In this document: in pieces, positions 1 to 9,606 of the stretch
Numbering within the stretch: the first letter of the stretch is position 1
Layout: every line of letters begins with the position of its first letter
Source: Clostridia bacterium
GTDB lineage: Bacteria; Bacillota_A; Clostridia; Christensenellales; UBA1242
Assembly (NCBI GenBank): GCA_017454425.1
Contig: JAFTCZ010000084.1
Location: 1 to 19,715 of the forward strand
Reading direction: 5' to 3'
Length of the DNA: 19,715 bases
Translations under genes and position numbers: made by a program
The notes under the pieces: generated by a model
Databases searched by the model: none
Told to the model about the DNA's origin: nothing
The model's input: the letters and a program-made list of their open reading frames with translations, nothing else

Positions 1-19
1 ATTTCGCTTTTTTGTTTTT

Positions 20-1399
20 TTAATTGTGTTTTTGTGGACGATAAAACAAGAAAACCAAAAGTGCCACACCAGAGAAAATGACAGCATATGGAAACAAGAA
101 TTGATATCCCAAAACACCAAATAAGAAACCAATAAATATTGGGGTTATACTTTGTGCCAACATACTGGCAGCATAATACCAACCTGTTAATCTGCCTATG
201 TTCTTCTTGCTTGCCATTTCAACAACCATTGGATATGAGTTAACATTTATCCACGCCCAACCAACACCTGCAAGACCAATAAGAATGTAATAAAGCCAAG
301 CAAGTTTTGTGCCAAGTGTAAATGCCATAATAGAAGCAATACCCAAGGTAAACACCATTATCCCAAGCCCAATCATAATTGTGTTGCGTCTACCAACTTT
401 ATCTGCAAGCCAAGCCCCTGGGAAAAACCCAAGCAAACTGCAAATTGTCATAACAATAACAGCACTGCCCCACCAACTTGAAGATTGCTCGAGAACCTTT
501 AAGCCATAAGTACTACCAAATGTTTCGATTGCATTAAAGGCAAAGAACCACAAGAAAATTGCAAGCAACAAAACAACAAGATTTCGTTTTTCGACTTTGC
601 CAAGTGGCTTGTCTTCGGCAATTTGCTCGCTTGTTTCGGCCAACTTTTCACCAAGTTCCATTTGGTCTTTCATTTCGACTGCAAGTTTGTTTTCTTTAAT
701 TTTTGTAAGCAAAACGATAAGTGCAAGCACCATCAAAACGGCAGTAAGCGCAAAAGGAACCCAAATTGTTGAAGGGTTGTATTCAAGCACTCCTGCGTTA
801 TCTTTTGCAGTAAATATCATTGCAAGCACACCAGCAAAAATTGCACCAACATAACCAATAACATTGATTATTGCGTTTGCTTTGCTGCGCAAAGGTTTTG
901 GTGTGATATCGGGCATTAAAGATACGGCTGGATTGCGATAAATGTTCATAAACAACAAGATAAGGCCCATCAAAACAATCATCCACACAACCTGACCTTG
1001 TATAAACGCAACCGGAATAAGTGGGAACAAAATTACCGATGCCACAACGCCAACAATAATAAATGGCATGCGCTTGCCAAGCGGTGTTTTGGTCCTATCA
1101 GACCACATTCCAAATAGTGGAATCATAAACAACGCAAATACATTGTCCATTGCCATAATAATACCAACAAGATATGAACATTTTTCGGCACTGTCATAAA
1201 GGTGAAGTTGGTTTACAAAAAAATCACTTAAAAATAATGGACAATAAGTGTTGTAAACCTGCCACAACATCATGATTGTAAAAAATGCCATACCAATGTA
1301 TATAGTGCGTTTGTGATTAAGTTTTAACTTTGGTGTATTTTGCACTTCTTGGGCTGGTATATTTTCGGCTGGTGGCATATTTTTATTATTTTTTGCCAT
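20..1399 (-). CDS. MFS sugar transporter, GPH/SLC45 (sucrose-transporter-like) type
   Basis: A 459-residue integral membrane protein with about 12 predicted hydrophobic segments in two halves, separated by a charged cytoplasmic loop at roughly residues 231-275. The segment GMWSDRTKTPLGKRMPF (97-113) is the loop 2-3 signature seen in sucrose/maltose-type transporters of the GPH/SLC45 group, and the half-site DKVGRR recurs in the second half near residue 333. A proline-rich polar N-terminus of about 30 residues precedes TM1. By family it should be a cation-coupled sugar or glycoside importer in the cytoplasmic membrane; the substrate cannot be read from sequence. The ATG start is set by an AAAGGAGG ribosome site six bases upstream. 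The gene has its own promoter and is separated by a terminator from the giant lipoprotein gene upstream. The stop codon lies 20 bases from the window edge, so any downstream operon partner is out of view. Confidence 0.85.
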   Translation of the reverse strand: MAKNNKNMPPAENIPAQEVQNTPKLKLNHKRTIYIGMAFFTIMMLWQVYNTYCPLFLSDFFVNQLHLYDSAEKCSYLVGIIMAMDNVFALFMIPLFGMWSDRTKTPLGKRMPFIIVGVVASVILFPLIPVAFIQGQVVWMIVLMGLILLFMNIYRNPAVSLMPDITPKPLRSKANAIINVIGYVGAIFAGVLAMIFTAKDNAGVLEYNPSTIWVPFALTAVLMVLALIVLLTKIKENKLAVEMKDQMELGEKLAETSEQIAEDKPLGKVEKRNLVVLLLAIFLWFFAFNAIETFGSTYGLKVLEQSSSWWGSAVIVMTICSLLGFFPGAWLADKVGRRNTIMIGLGIMVFTLGIASIMAFTLGTKLAWLYYILIGLAGVGWAWINVNSYPMVVEMASKKNIGRLTGWYYAASMLAQSITPIFIGFLFGVLGYQFLFPYAVIFSGVALLVFLFYRPQKHN

Positions 1400-1418
1400 A
1401 AAAAACCTCCTTTTGTTA

Positions 1419-1448
1419 ATAGTAACAAATAATACTCTTTTATGTCAA
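1419..1448 (-). promoter_or_regulatory. Promoter of the MFS transporter gene
   Basis: Read on the minus strand: -35 TTGACA (1443-1448), an 18-base spacer, and -10 TACTAT (1419-1424). It lies about 20 bases upstream of the start codon, between the terminator of the upstream lipoprotein gene and the AAAGGAGG ribosome site. The -35 is perfect and the -10 matches four of six consensus bases. Confidence 0.6.
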
Positions 1449-1467
1449 ATATTTTGAATAAAATACA

Positions 1468-1489
1468 AAAAAGAGGTTGCCCTCTTTTT
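1468..1489 (-). terminator. Terminator of the giant lipoprotein gene
   Basis: An inverted repeat, AAAAAGAGG and CCTCTTTTT around a four-base loop, begins about seven bases after the giant lipoprotein stop codon. On the minus strand it ends in a run of six T. This is a typical intrinsic terminator. Confidence 0.8.
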
Positions 1490-1495
1490 GTAAAA

Positions 1496-4400
1496 TTATT
1501 CTAATGTATAGCCATATGTGTATGTGCCAATAATATAATCGACAGCACCTATTGTCACATTGTATGTTACTTTTACGGTATATGCACCTATAGTGGTTGG
1601 AACATTAGTAACAAATGTTTGGCCATCACTAGAATACATAACACTATAATTAATGATTGTTGTGTCAAAACCATCAATCACAAATGTGTTATCCGCACTA
1701 AGTGCTTTTGTTTGAGAAGTTACATCAGAAATTTGTGAATAAGCAGTGTTATCCATAAACAGCATTACGATATTGTCATCAAGTTTTGCAAATACTGGCC
1801 TTAAGTTGTCGATAATTATTTTGTTTAGGTCGGCTGCAACAAGCCCGCTTACGCTGTTTAGCAAGTTGACTGCTGTTATTATGTCATCATCTATTGCAAC
1901 AATATTGTTGTAGTCAATGTCATCACCATTTCCACAAATTCGGTTTGCATAATACTCTTGGGCAGTTAAATCTGGCTGGTCAAACTCGTCAAGAACAATA
2001 TACTTCTTGTAAGCACAATCACGAACAGTTATTGTGTCTGAACTTACTTCTTGACCAAGAATATATCCAATAGAGATGTATTCCCAAGCAGAGGCCGAAT
2101 CACCTTCTCCACCAACAAAGTGTACATGTAGCCCTTGACCAGAATCATATGTTTGCAAGCAGTTTGCAATTAATGATGTTCCGTTGTTACCTTCATAAAT
2201 TCGACCAACAATACCACCAATGGTTGCACTGTTGTAAGAAACGGTCATTACTATGTGACGAGCATTTATGTTTCCACGGTTTACACAATAAACAATGTCC
2301 GAATCTTCATTAAACGCAACAATACCACCAGCTGTTGCCGCGTTGTTTTCTTTGCTTGCATAAATGTTTAGGGTGCCATAGTTAACACAACCACCAATAA
2401 AGCCTTTGTTTGCGTTGGCATATGCAATACCACCAACACAATACCCCATAAGGTTGCCTTTAAGGTTTGCATCATTTGCAAGTCCGTTGCAACAATTTAT
2501 TATGTCTGCACCGTTGTTTTCACCAGCAATTCCACCAAGTTGTACTGTTTGACCAAGAGCAATTGGTGTGCTGCGGTAAAGGTTAATTCCGTTGGTACAA
2601 TTAATAATTTTTGCACGAACTATGCTTTCGTCTTGAAGCACTGTGTGGCCATTAAATCCAACAAGCATACCCATAATTATGTAATCGGTTGAATCGAAGT
2701 AGTCTTCGCCAACAATGTTTTCTTGCGAAGCCATTACTTGACAATTTGAAACCAAACCATAGTTGTAGTTTGCAATTAAGCCAAAGTATTGTGTACTAAT
2801 TGGAGCAATATATTCTTGTGAATAATTGTAAGTGTAACCAAGAGTGTTGACATCTATGCTTGAGTAAGTTAATGTCAAATCTTTGACGGCGGCATTCATC
2901 TTTATTGTGTCAAACAAGCCTGGGTGCATACTATTAAGCATTTGAATATTGCTGATTGTGTGACCATCACCATCAAAAATTCCATACAACTCAAACAGTG
3001 TGCCAAGTGCAACACTTGCATGAAGGTTGTCACCCCTAATGCCTTGCATTGCCTCGAGTGTGATGTCATCAGTCATAATAAAGTTTGCACCTTTTGATAC
3101 ATCATACTCATAAATTGTATCACTGCTTCCTATTAATGTCATGCTGCCGGTGCTTGTTAAGATATTGCTTGCCAAAACATATTGTGTATCTGCAAGTTGT
3201 TGTGCATTTGCAATTTCGAAATATGGCAAATTGTCAATAACTGTTAATTCATCAAATACGCCAAGATTAATTGCTTTTGAATTGCTGAATTGACAATATA
3301 CTGGCGCACTGCGGAAAATGTCACCGCTCGAGCTGTAAGTACTGAGTTTTAATACATACTCACCATTTGGCAAGAACTGTGCAATACTATTAATGTACAA
3401 GTCATTTAATGTAGATGAAATTGTAAGCATTGTAAACGAAGCACCATTATCAAGTGTGTTTGTATTTATATTATAATGGTTGGTATCTACATATTCAATC
3501 ATAAGCATGTCAGGACGCATAATTGATGAAGTATCGGTTAGCTGGTCATAAATGCGGGCATATGATGTATCGATATTCCATACAAAGTTGACGCCATTAT
3601 TAATTGTAAATGAAGAGACTGCAGTATATTTTGGTGCCTGAATACTTGCGGCATTGCTTGTTAGGTAAGTAACTGCACCACTATCAATTTCGTATTGATA
3701 TTCGGTACTACCTCGTACGCTAATATCAAATTTGAAGATAGGAGAAATGTTGTCACTAGGCATAGTTGTGTTAACATCATAGTTGTAAGTAACTGCTGCA
3801 TTTAATGGTTTTGCACCAATAGATACGGCAGAAGATGAAATTATGCTTTGTGTTTTTCCGTTTAATCTTGATGTACTAATTATTGTTTCTAGTCCAAGAT
3901 TTGCAAGGCTATTATCATAACCACAATTCCAAACAATATCGCCAATTTGGTTAATAACAATTTGTTGACCATAGTCTTCAAAGTTGGCAATATCTGGCAA
4001 TTTGCGAAGATTGTACAACTGTTGTGAAAGTGTTGAGTTTACTAGTGGAATTCCGCTTGTTCTTGTTGAATCATCGTTTCCGAGAACTTTTACACCAAGA
4101 GCATAAATCTGACATTTTGCAGGTGCCGAATAAGCGGCAAGGTCATTTGTTGTTGTTGTTTGACGAGTTAACCAAACAATATCGTCACCATTGTTTTGTG
4201 TAAGACCAACAGTGTACAACGCATTCCATGTGCTTATGTCTACATTTGATACGCTCCACTGGAATGAACCATTAACAACTTGTGGCAAAATATCATCACT
4301 GTTGATATATCTAAATGTAAATTGTCTACCATAACGGCTGGTCAAATAAATACCATTTGCCGGAACAGTGCTATCACGACCAACCCAATTTGTTCCTATT

Positions 4401-7400
4401 GCACGAATGCTGCTGTAATATTGGTCAGTATCTTTGTTTGAGTCGCTAAAGACTATTGACAATTCATCTTGTGCTGCATCTTGTGGTTTTGTAAGTACTG
4501 CAACAGACTCGTTTTCTAGATTGTTTATTTTAATTTGATATCCTGTTACAACTTCTTTTTGGTTGTTAATCCAAGTTAATTCTCCGTCGTATACATACAT
4601 GGTGTCGTTTGTTGACAATTGACGCATAATTTGTTTTGCGGTAGTATCTTCAATATATTTGCTGTTAGCGTACACACCAGCATAGCTAAGTGCCCCAACC
4701 TTGCACAAATAATCAGAATAATCGCTGGCAAGTGCATCAGTGTATGCACCACCAATTGCCCTAAAGGTAAGATAGAAATCTTCTGGCAAATTAAGTTCGC
4801 TGTCAGGAATGTACCTATAATATGTTTGTCCTGTGCTTGTAGGAATTGTTTTTTCAAGCGTACGAACAATTGTTTCGTTTGCGTTTTCAATTTTTACACC
4901 TTCAAATCTTAAGATGTACGAAGCAACACCCTCAATGGCCTTCCAACAAATTGCGCCATCTTCTATGTACCAACCATCACTATCTGCGGCTGTTGATTGT
5001 GTATTGATTGTAATATCCAAAACATTTGTAATTGCGTATGAATATGTTGTTGTTCTTGAACTAATTGTGCGAGAGCCATTTCCTATTGTTTGTGCTGTTA
5101 AGATGTAATAAATTCCATCATTTGCGGCATCAAACAAGTTTGACAAATCATATTTGCGTGTGTTGTATGAAGGTATAACAACAGTTTTTGTTAATGCTTC
5201 TAGTTGATTGGCATCACTAACTTCAACAAGTTCTTTGTGCGTTGTGACCGAAGTGTCAAGAGTGTATGGCTTGAAAGTGAATACAATTTTATCAAAGTTT
5301 GTGCGAATGTTTGACCATGACATAACACCTTTGTCAAATTGAAGTGTCGGAGCATCAAGCAAAGCAATGTTTTTTATTGTTGCTGGGTTGCTGTCAAAGA
5401 CATAATATGTCATAGGGTTTGCAGTGTTTTCGGTAATAGTGCGGGTGCTTAATGTAGAGCACAAGGTTAAATTAAACATATCACCTTGTCTTACAAAATT
5501 GTTTTGTGTTAAAACATCAATGTTTTGAATAATTCCACCGTCATCAACCACGGCAGTATATTCTTGTTTTTGCAATGGAATTGAGTATTTGTTGTTTGTT
5601 TGTTTTGCAAAATAATTGTAAATTCCGCTTGAAGGGTCGATTGTGCCTTGTGTTATTTCGTCTGTGTTGCCCTTGTTTACGACATAAGTATATTGGTCAA
5701 GCGTGCTGACATTTATGTTGTAAATAACATCTAGTGTCTCGCTTAAACTATTGTTATTTATGCTTGATAATGTTGCGGCAGTCCAATTTACTTTGTCATT
5801 TGTAATTGCCATATCATTTACTTGAGGCATTTTGTAAATGTATACGCCATATGCCGAACCGCTTAAATAACCTTTTATGCCTGATGTTGTTTCGTCATTT
5901 TCGATACCACTTGCAAGTGGTGTAAGTGACAAGATATAAACCCCCGAACCAAACAAAGAGTTGGTTGGCATAACATAAGTAAATTGCTTGCCACCCAAAC
6001 CATCATCAAGTGCGGTTATTATTCCGCTGTTTAGAATATTGATTGGGTTGTCAAATTGCGCTATTGTATAACCAAATTCGGTCACAGGAACATCAATATT
6101 ATTACCGCCAATTGTTAGTGAATATTCATAAGACCATGTTATGCTGTTTTTTGTCACTTGTGCGGCATTTATTGAAATGTTTGCGCTGTCAAGTTTGACC
6201 AGTGTAAAGCTTTCACTCCAGGCACTTGACAAAATGTTTGGAGTGCTTGAAATTGCTTGAATTTTTATATTAATTTCACCTGTGATGTTGTCTATTTCAT
6301 AATAAGTTGTGTTTATGTCACGAACAACATTTCCGTTAATGTCTAGGTTGTATGTAAGGTCAGAAAGCACACTAGGTGCAGCCCAGTTAAGTGCACCATT
6401 TTGAATTGTTACGACAGGTGGTGTAAGTTTTGTGAATTCAAAAGGATTTGCGCTTTCGTAAGATTTGAGATATGTGCTGTTTGTGTTGCTTGGGCGTGCA
6501 ATCATACTGATTGAATAAACGCCTTCGTCCAATTCATATCCAAGCAAAGCTGTTGATAATGTAACAACATGATAAGTACCCGTTAGATCATCATCTAACA
6601 AAACATCTTCAAAACTTACATTTGCAACATGTTCATCATTATTTGTATCTGTGTGACTAATTGCCAGGTCATATGTTAAGCCCGAGATGTTGCTTTTTTG
6701 CCATCTAAGAACCCAATTGCCATTGTCATCAACAACATCAGTAACAGATACTGCGCCAAGTTGATAGAAGTCGGCATATTCTACCCCACCACTTAACACG
6801 CATACAGTAGGATTGTCGGCGTTGCTAAATACAATTTGAATACCTACTTTTATTGTTTTGTCTGCAGGCATGTTTGCAAGAGTTAGGCTTGCTGTTTGAC
6901 TAAGAACACCCTCTGAAACAGCATTGACATAAACAGAGCTAGAGTTTTGGTCATTCGTAACCAAATATCTAACATTATTTAACATTCTTGGGTTAAGAAC
7001 ATTTTGTCCAGAAACAACATTTTTGATTAAAGCAAACAAATTGTCTGGCATCTTCCAATTTATTACACCATCAATTGCTTGTATATCAGTAACCTTTTCA
7101 CTTACATAAACTACTGTTTCGGTTGTGTTGCTTTTTACATACAAAACATTGTCATTAAGACTGCTTGGCTTTAGGGCAACAAGACTGAATACATAATTTG
7201 TATTTTTACTTAATCCACTTACTATGGTAGAGATTTGGCTAGAAGCATTTTCGCTTGAAAGATAAACATTGTTTACAAGTTCGTTTGTATTATCATCAAC
7301 AACCTTTAATTCGTATAATGAAAATCTTGTATCTGATAATGATAATGTGCCGTTGTTTACAACAAATTTATTTGGCAATTGCATTTTTGTTATGGTGCAA

Positions 7401-9292
7401 CTGCTTGATGGAGTGCTGTTAATGTAAATGTTGTCTATTGCCTGTGTGGTACTTCCGCAAGCGGTTATTGTGCAGTCAGTATAATTGCCGCTATCCATAA
7501 CATCAGCACTAAAGTCGTAGGTTGATTGTGCGTTATTAAATGTTGCAACAATTTGGTCGGCACCTTTCATGTAAGAAAGTTTGTATCCGTTTGTGGCATC
7601 AACATAATCTACTTTGTTCCAACTGATTAATCCGTTTGTCGTAGAAAGTGTTGGGGTTGCCAACTTAATAATATCAAAAGGTGCACTTGGTACACTTTGG
7701 GTATAGTTTTGGTTTACGGTTGACATTGCGGTGACAACTATTTGATATTCACCTGCCTCAAGATAATCGGCATTTGCATTTATGACAATTTGATTTACCG
7801 AAACTTCATCAGAGTGCACAACTTGATTGTTTTTGCAGACATCAACTTTATAAACTCCTGCGTTTGCAACGCTATCCCATGTAAGATTTAAGTCCATAGA
7901 TGCATCACGGGCAGTTTTTAATCTTACATTAGAAACTTGTGATAATTGCGCACGCGCAGTCTCGGTACTTTTTGCACTATCAAGAACAGTAGGTGTATCA
8001 TCGCCAAGAGCATACAAATAAATATTAAAGATGTAATATTCGTTGTTCAAAAATTCTTCGTTGTTGCTATCTTTTAGGCCCTGCAACGAAAAACTGCAGT
8101 TTTGGTCTTTTGCAACAAAGTAAGTTGCATAATAATATGGGTCGGTATCAATATTTGTGTATTTATATTCAATAAGCACCTTGTAGGCATTCGCGTATGC
8201 AACGCTGTTCCATGTAACCATTTGTTTGTTTGCGCCAGACAAAGCAAGATTTGCAGGAGCAGAAAGCATTATTATTTTTGAAGTGCGAACATAACTAGAA
8301 TTATATTCATAATGCTCGTTGTCGCCCAAGGCACGAACATCTACATAATAGTCACCGCTTAATAGTGTGTTATCTAACGGCATTACAAAAGTTTTGTTTT
8401 GAATAACCGCGTCTGCCAACAAGTTGTCAATAGCAGTTTTTGTTGCGCCAGAAACAGGCTCGCGGTTGACATTAAGAAATCTTATTTCATAATCATCAAT
8501 ATCTTCTCCGCCATCACTTGGCAAATCAAATGAAAGGGTGTAAGTCCGGTTTTGGTATGTTTGAGATGAGGCATTCATACTGTCGCCAGTGCTTAACTCG
8601 GCATATTCATCACTAGCAGAAATTTTAAGATTTGTTGGTGCAGACAAAATATGAACATTAAGTGTGGAGGTTGAAGCACTGTCATCATACAAATATTGAT
8701 TGCCCAGTGCCTTAACTGTTATGGCATAGGCCTTGCCTGGCTGTAAGTCGGCATAACTGTTGGTATCAACAATCTCTTTTGTTGTACCCTCGGCAGTAAC
8801 CAAAGTAATTTCGTATTTTGGCACAAAAGCAGAAGTGTCAATCAATAACCCACCATCAGTGTTTTCGACAACTTTGTTCCAACTAATTTGGCGGGTATTA
8901 TCAAGATATTGCAGGTTTGCAGGGGTTGCCAATGTTTGCTTACGAGGAAAAACCTGAATGGTGCAAGTATTTGTCATGGCTTTTGGGTTGTCGTCACTAA
9001 CAACACTTATGACAGCAACTCCGGGTGACACAGGCGTAACAACACCTTGGTCATTAACTGTTGCAACACGAGTATTGCTGCTTTCAAATGTTACTTTTTG
9101 ATTGAGTGCCACATTATCTTCGATGTTCCATTCTAGTTGATATGGTTGAGAATCTATGGTAAGGGCCACTCGTTCTTCGGTAAACTCGACAACTTTAACA
9201 CGATAAATTTGTTCTACTGTGTTGCAGGCAAACAACATGGGCATAATGCAAAGCATTAAAAAGCCTAGTAGAACTACACCAAATTTTTTCAT
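1496..9292 (-). CDS. Giant multidomain surface lipoprotein (BIG2-like, about 17 FN3-like repeats, GLUG-type module)
   Basis: A 2598-residue secreted lipoprotein. The N-terminus is a lipoprotein signal peptide with lipobox LFAC and lipidation Cys23. Residues about 30-115 resemble a BIG2 Ig-like domain (FESSNTRVATVNDQGVVTPV, then PGVAVISV). From about 120 to 2005 there are roughly 17 diverged units of 80-150 residues. Each starts with a pattern such as LSAPTNL or LATPTL, then a strand with a conserved Trp (ISWNKV, VTWNSV, LTWDSV), and near its end a Y.I.V.A(L/I)G strand: a fibronectin-III-like layout. Residues about 2010-2385 begin with an 'F.I.NAQQLADT' entry and GIFDGDGHTI, followed by several GG-IAG/GG-IVG turns typical of GLUG repeats. 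Residues about 2525-2598 look like a final Ig-like domain. There is no LPXTG or C-terminal membrane anchor, so attachment is through the lipid only. Known roles of such modules are adhesion or glycan binding; no catalytic site is visible. The ATG start is supported by AGAGGTG just upstream. The low identity between repeats argues against recent tandem expansion. Confidence 0.9.
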   Translation of the reverse strand: MKKFGVVLLGFLMLCIMPMLFACNTVEQIYRVKVVEFTEERVALTIDSQPYQLEWNIEDNVALNQKVTFESSNTRVATVNDQGVVTPVSPGVAVISVVSDDNPKAMTNTCTIQVFPRKQTLATPANLQYLDNTRQISWNKVVENTDGGLLIDTSAFVPKYEITLVTAEGTTKEIVDTNSYADLQPGKAYAITVKALGNQYLYDDSASTSTLNVHILSAPTNLKISASDEYAELSTGDSMNASSQTYQNRTYTLSFDLPSDGGEDIDDYEIRFLNVNREPVSGATKTAIDNLLADAVIQNKTFVMPLDNTLLSGDYYVDVRALGDNEHYEYNSSYVRTSKIIMLSAPANLALSGANKQMVTWNSVAYANAYKVLIEYKYTNIDTDPYYYATYFVAKDQNCSFSLQGLKDSNNEEFLNNEYYIFNIYLYALGDDTPTVLDSAKSTETARAQLSQVSNVRLKTARDASMDLNLTWDSVANAGVYKVDVCKNNQVVHSDEVSVNQIVINANADYLEAGEYQIVVTAMSTVNQNYTQSVPSAPFDIIKLATPTLSTTNGLISWNKVDYVDATNGYKLSYMKGADQIVATFNNAQSTYDFSADVMDSGNYTDCTITACGSTTQAIDNIYINSTPSSSCTITKMQLPNKFVVNNGTLSLSDTRFSLYELKVVDDNTNELVNNVYLSSENASSQISTIVSGLSKNTNYVFSLVALKPSSLNDNVLYVKSNTTETVVYVSEKVTDIQAIDGVINWKMPDNLFALIKNVVSGQNVLNPRMLNNVRYLVTNDQNSSSVYVNAVSEGVLSQTASLTLANMPADKTIKVGIQIVFSNADNPTVCVLSGGVEYADFYQLGAVSVTDVVDDNGNWVLRWQKSNISGLTYDLAISHTDTNNDEHVANVSFEDVLLDDDLTGTYHVVTLSTALLGYELDEGVYSISMIARPSNTNSTYLKSYESANPFEFTKLTPPVVTIQNGALNWAAPSVLSDLTYNLDINGNVVRDINTTYYEIDNITGEINIKIQAISSTPNILSSAWSESFTLVKLDSANISINAAQVTKNSITWSYEYSLTIGGNNIDVPVTEFGYTIAQFDNPINILNSGIITALDDGLGGKQFTYVMPTNSLFGSGVYILSLTPLASGIENDETTSGIKGYLSGSAYGVYIYKMPQVNDMAITNDKVNWTAATLSSINNNSLSETLDVIYNINVSTLDQYTYVVNKGNTDEITQGTIDPSSGIYNYFAKQTNNKYSIPLQKQEYTAVVDDGGIIQNIDVLTQNNFVRQGDMFNLTLCSTLSTRTITENTANPMTYYVFDSNPATIKNIALLDAPTLQFDKGVMSWSNIRTNFDKIVFTFKPYTLDTSVTTHKELVEVSDANQLEALTKTVVIPSYNTRKYDLSNLFDAANDGIYYILTAQTIGNGSRTISSRTTTYSYAITNVLDITINTQSTAADSDGWYIEDGAICWKAIEGVASYILRFEGVKIENANETIVRTLEKTIPTSTGQTYYRYIPDSELNLPEDFYLTFRAIGGAYTDALASDYSDYLCKVGALSYAGVYANSKYIEDTTAKQIMRQLSTNDTMYVYDGELTWINNQKEVVTGYQIKINNLENESVAVLTKPQDAAQDELSIVFSDSNKDTDQYYSSIRAIGTNWVGRDSTVPANGIYLTSRYGRQFTFRYINSDDILPQVVNGSFQWSVSNVDISTWNALYTVGLTQNNGDDIVWLTRQTTTTNDLAAYSAPAKCQIYALGVKVLGNDDSTRTSGIPLVNSTLSQQLYNLRKLPDIANFEDYGQQIVINQIGDIVWNCGYDNSLANLGLETIISTSRLNGKTQSIISSSAVSIGAKPLNAAVTYNYDVNTTMPSDNISPIFKFDISVRGSTEYQYEIDSGAVTYLTSNAASIQAPKYTAVSSFTINNGVNFVWNIDTSYARIYDQLTDTSSIMRPDMLMIEYVDTNHYNINTNTLDNGASFTMLTISSTLNDLYINSIAQFLPNGEYVLKLSTYSSSGDIFRSAPVYCQFSNSKAINLGVFDELTVIDNLPYFEIANAQQLADTQYVLASNILTSTGSMTLIGSSDTIYEYDVSKGANFIMTDDITLEAMQGIRGDNLHASVALGTLFELYGIFDGDGHTISNIQMLNSMHPGLFDTIKMNAAVKDLTLTYSSIDVNTLGYTYNYSQEYIAPISTQYFGLIANYNYGLVSNCQVMASQENIVGEDYFDSTDYIIMGMLVGFNGHTVLQDESIVRAKIINCTNGINLYRSTPIALGQTVQLGGIAGENNGADIINCCNGLANDANLKGNLMGYCVGGIAYANANKGFIGGCVNYGTLNIYASKENNAATAGGIVAFNEDSDIVYCVNRGNINARHIVMTVSYNSATIGGIVGRIYEGNNGTSLIANCLQTYDSGQGLHVHFVGGEGDSASAWEYISIGYILGQEVSSDTITVRDCAYKKYIVLDEFDQPDLTAQEYYANRICGNGDDIDYNNIVAIDDDIITAVNLLNSVSGLVAADLNKIIIDNLRPVFAKLDDNIVMLFMDNTAYSQISDVTSQTKALSADNTFVIDGFDTTIINYSVMYSSDGQTFVTNVPTTIGAYTVKVTYNVTIGAVDYIIGTYTYGYTLE

Positions 9293-9375
9293 CTTACACC
9301 TCTATTTTTATCTTTTGCAGATTATACAAAATTAAACAAAATATTGCTTTTCTGCCAACCAAGATTGCATTTTTG

Positions 9376-9414
9376 TGATTGATGGTGCCAAGTTTGTGAC
9401 ACTATATCAAATCA
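9376..9414 (-). promoter_or_regulatory. Possible leader hairpin of the giant lipoprotein mRNA
   Basis: On the minus strand the leader can fold TGAT-T-TGAT...GTG against CAC-C-ATCA-ATCA, giving about 11 base pairs with small bulges and a loop of about 12 bases. It starts about 15 bases after the expected transcription start and ends over 80 bases before the start codon. There is no T-run after it, so it is not a terminator. It matches no riboswitch class I recognise. The function is unknown and the pairing could be chance in AT-rich DNA. Confidence 0.25.
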
Positions 9415-9420
9415 TAATGC

Positions 9421-9433
9421 TACATAGTATGTA
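9421..9433. promoter_or_regulatory. Operator-like palindrome TACATAGTATGTA
   Basis: A perfect palindrome with six-base arms and one central base. It sits 3-15 bases downstream of the -10 box of the giant lipoprotein promoter, so it covers the expected transcription start. That is a common repressor-site position. One arm differs by one base from the TGCATA half-site found upstream of the DegV and DUF1538 genes. Confidence 0.4.
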
Positions 9434-9435
9434 AA

Positions 9436-9465
9436 ATTATACTAAATAGCAACATTCTTTGTCAA
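9436..9465 (-). promoter_or_regulatory. Promoter of the giant lipoprotein gene
   Basis: Minus strand: -35 TTGACA (9460-9465), 18-base spacer, -10 TATAAT (9436-9441); both boxes match consensus exactly. The predicted 5' leader is about 135 bases. A second TATAAT (9321-9326) lies nearer the start codon but has no good -35. Confidence 0.75.
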
Positions 9466-9501
9466 ACAATTGCATTAAACTTTATTTATTTTATAAATAA
9501 A

Positions 9502-9523
9502 AAAAGAGTGTTTTCACTCTTTT
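9502..9523 (-). terminator. Orphan terminator downstream of the 521-residue lipoprotein gene
   Basis: A nine-base-pair stem (AAAAGAGTG / CACTCTTTT) with a four-base loop, followed on the minus strand by a run of seven T and a T-rich tail. It lies about 100 bases beyond another terminator belonging to the 521-residue lipoprotein gene, and no intact gene lies between them. It may be a back-up terminator or the leftover of a lost gene. Confidence 0.65.
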
Positions 9524-9606
9524 AATTTGTACTGTGTTTAACCAACAATCTTGTATGCGTTAGGGCTTGAAAAAGCAAATAAATATTAGTTGATAGATAA
9601 AAACAA

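Noticed and set aside
1..19. Terminator of the MFS transporter gene
   Set aside because: Only a few bases remain after the stop codon, and no complete hairpin can be seen before the window edge.
798..986. Short open frame inside the MFS transporter gene
   Set aside because: It is an alternative frame of a well-supported membrane protein with no independent start signal.
4576..4912. Open frames of about 100 codons on both strands inside the giant lipoprotein gene
   Set aside because: They lie within a clearly coding region, have no ribosome sites and no family-like composition; they are shadows.
9321..9326. Main -10 box of the giant lipoprotein gene
   Set aside because: TATAAT is perfect, but no acceptable -35 lies 15-19 bases upstream, while a complete promoter exists at 9436-9465.
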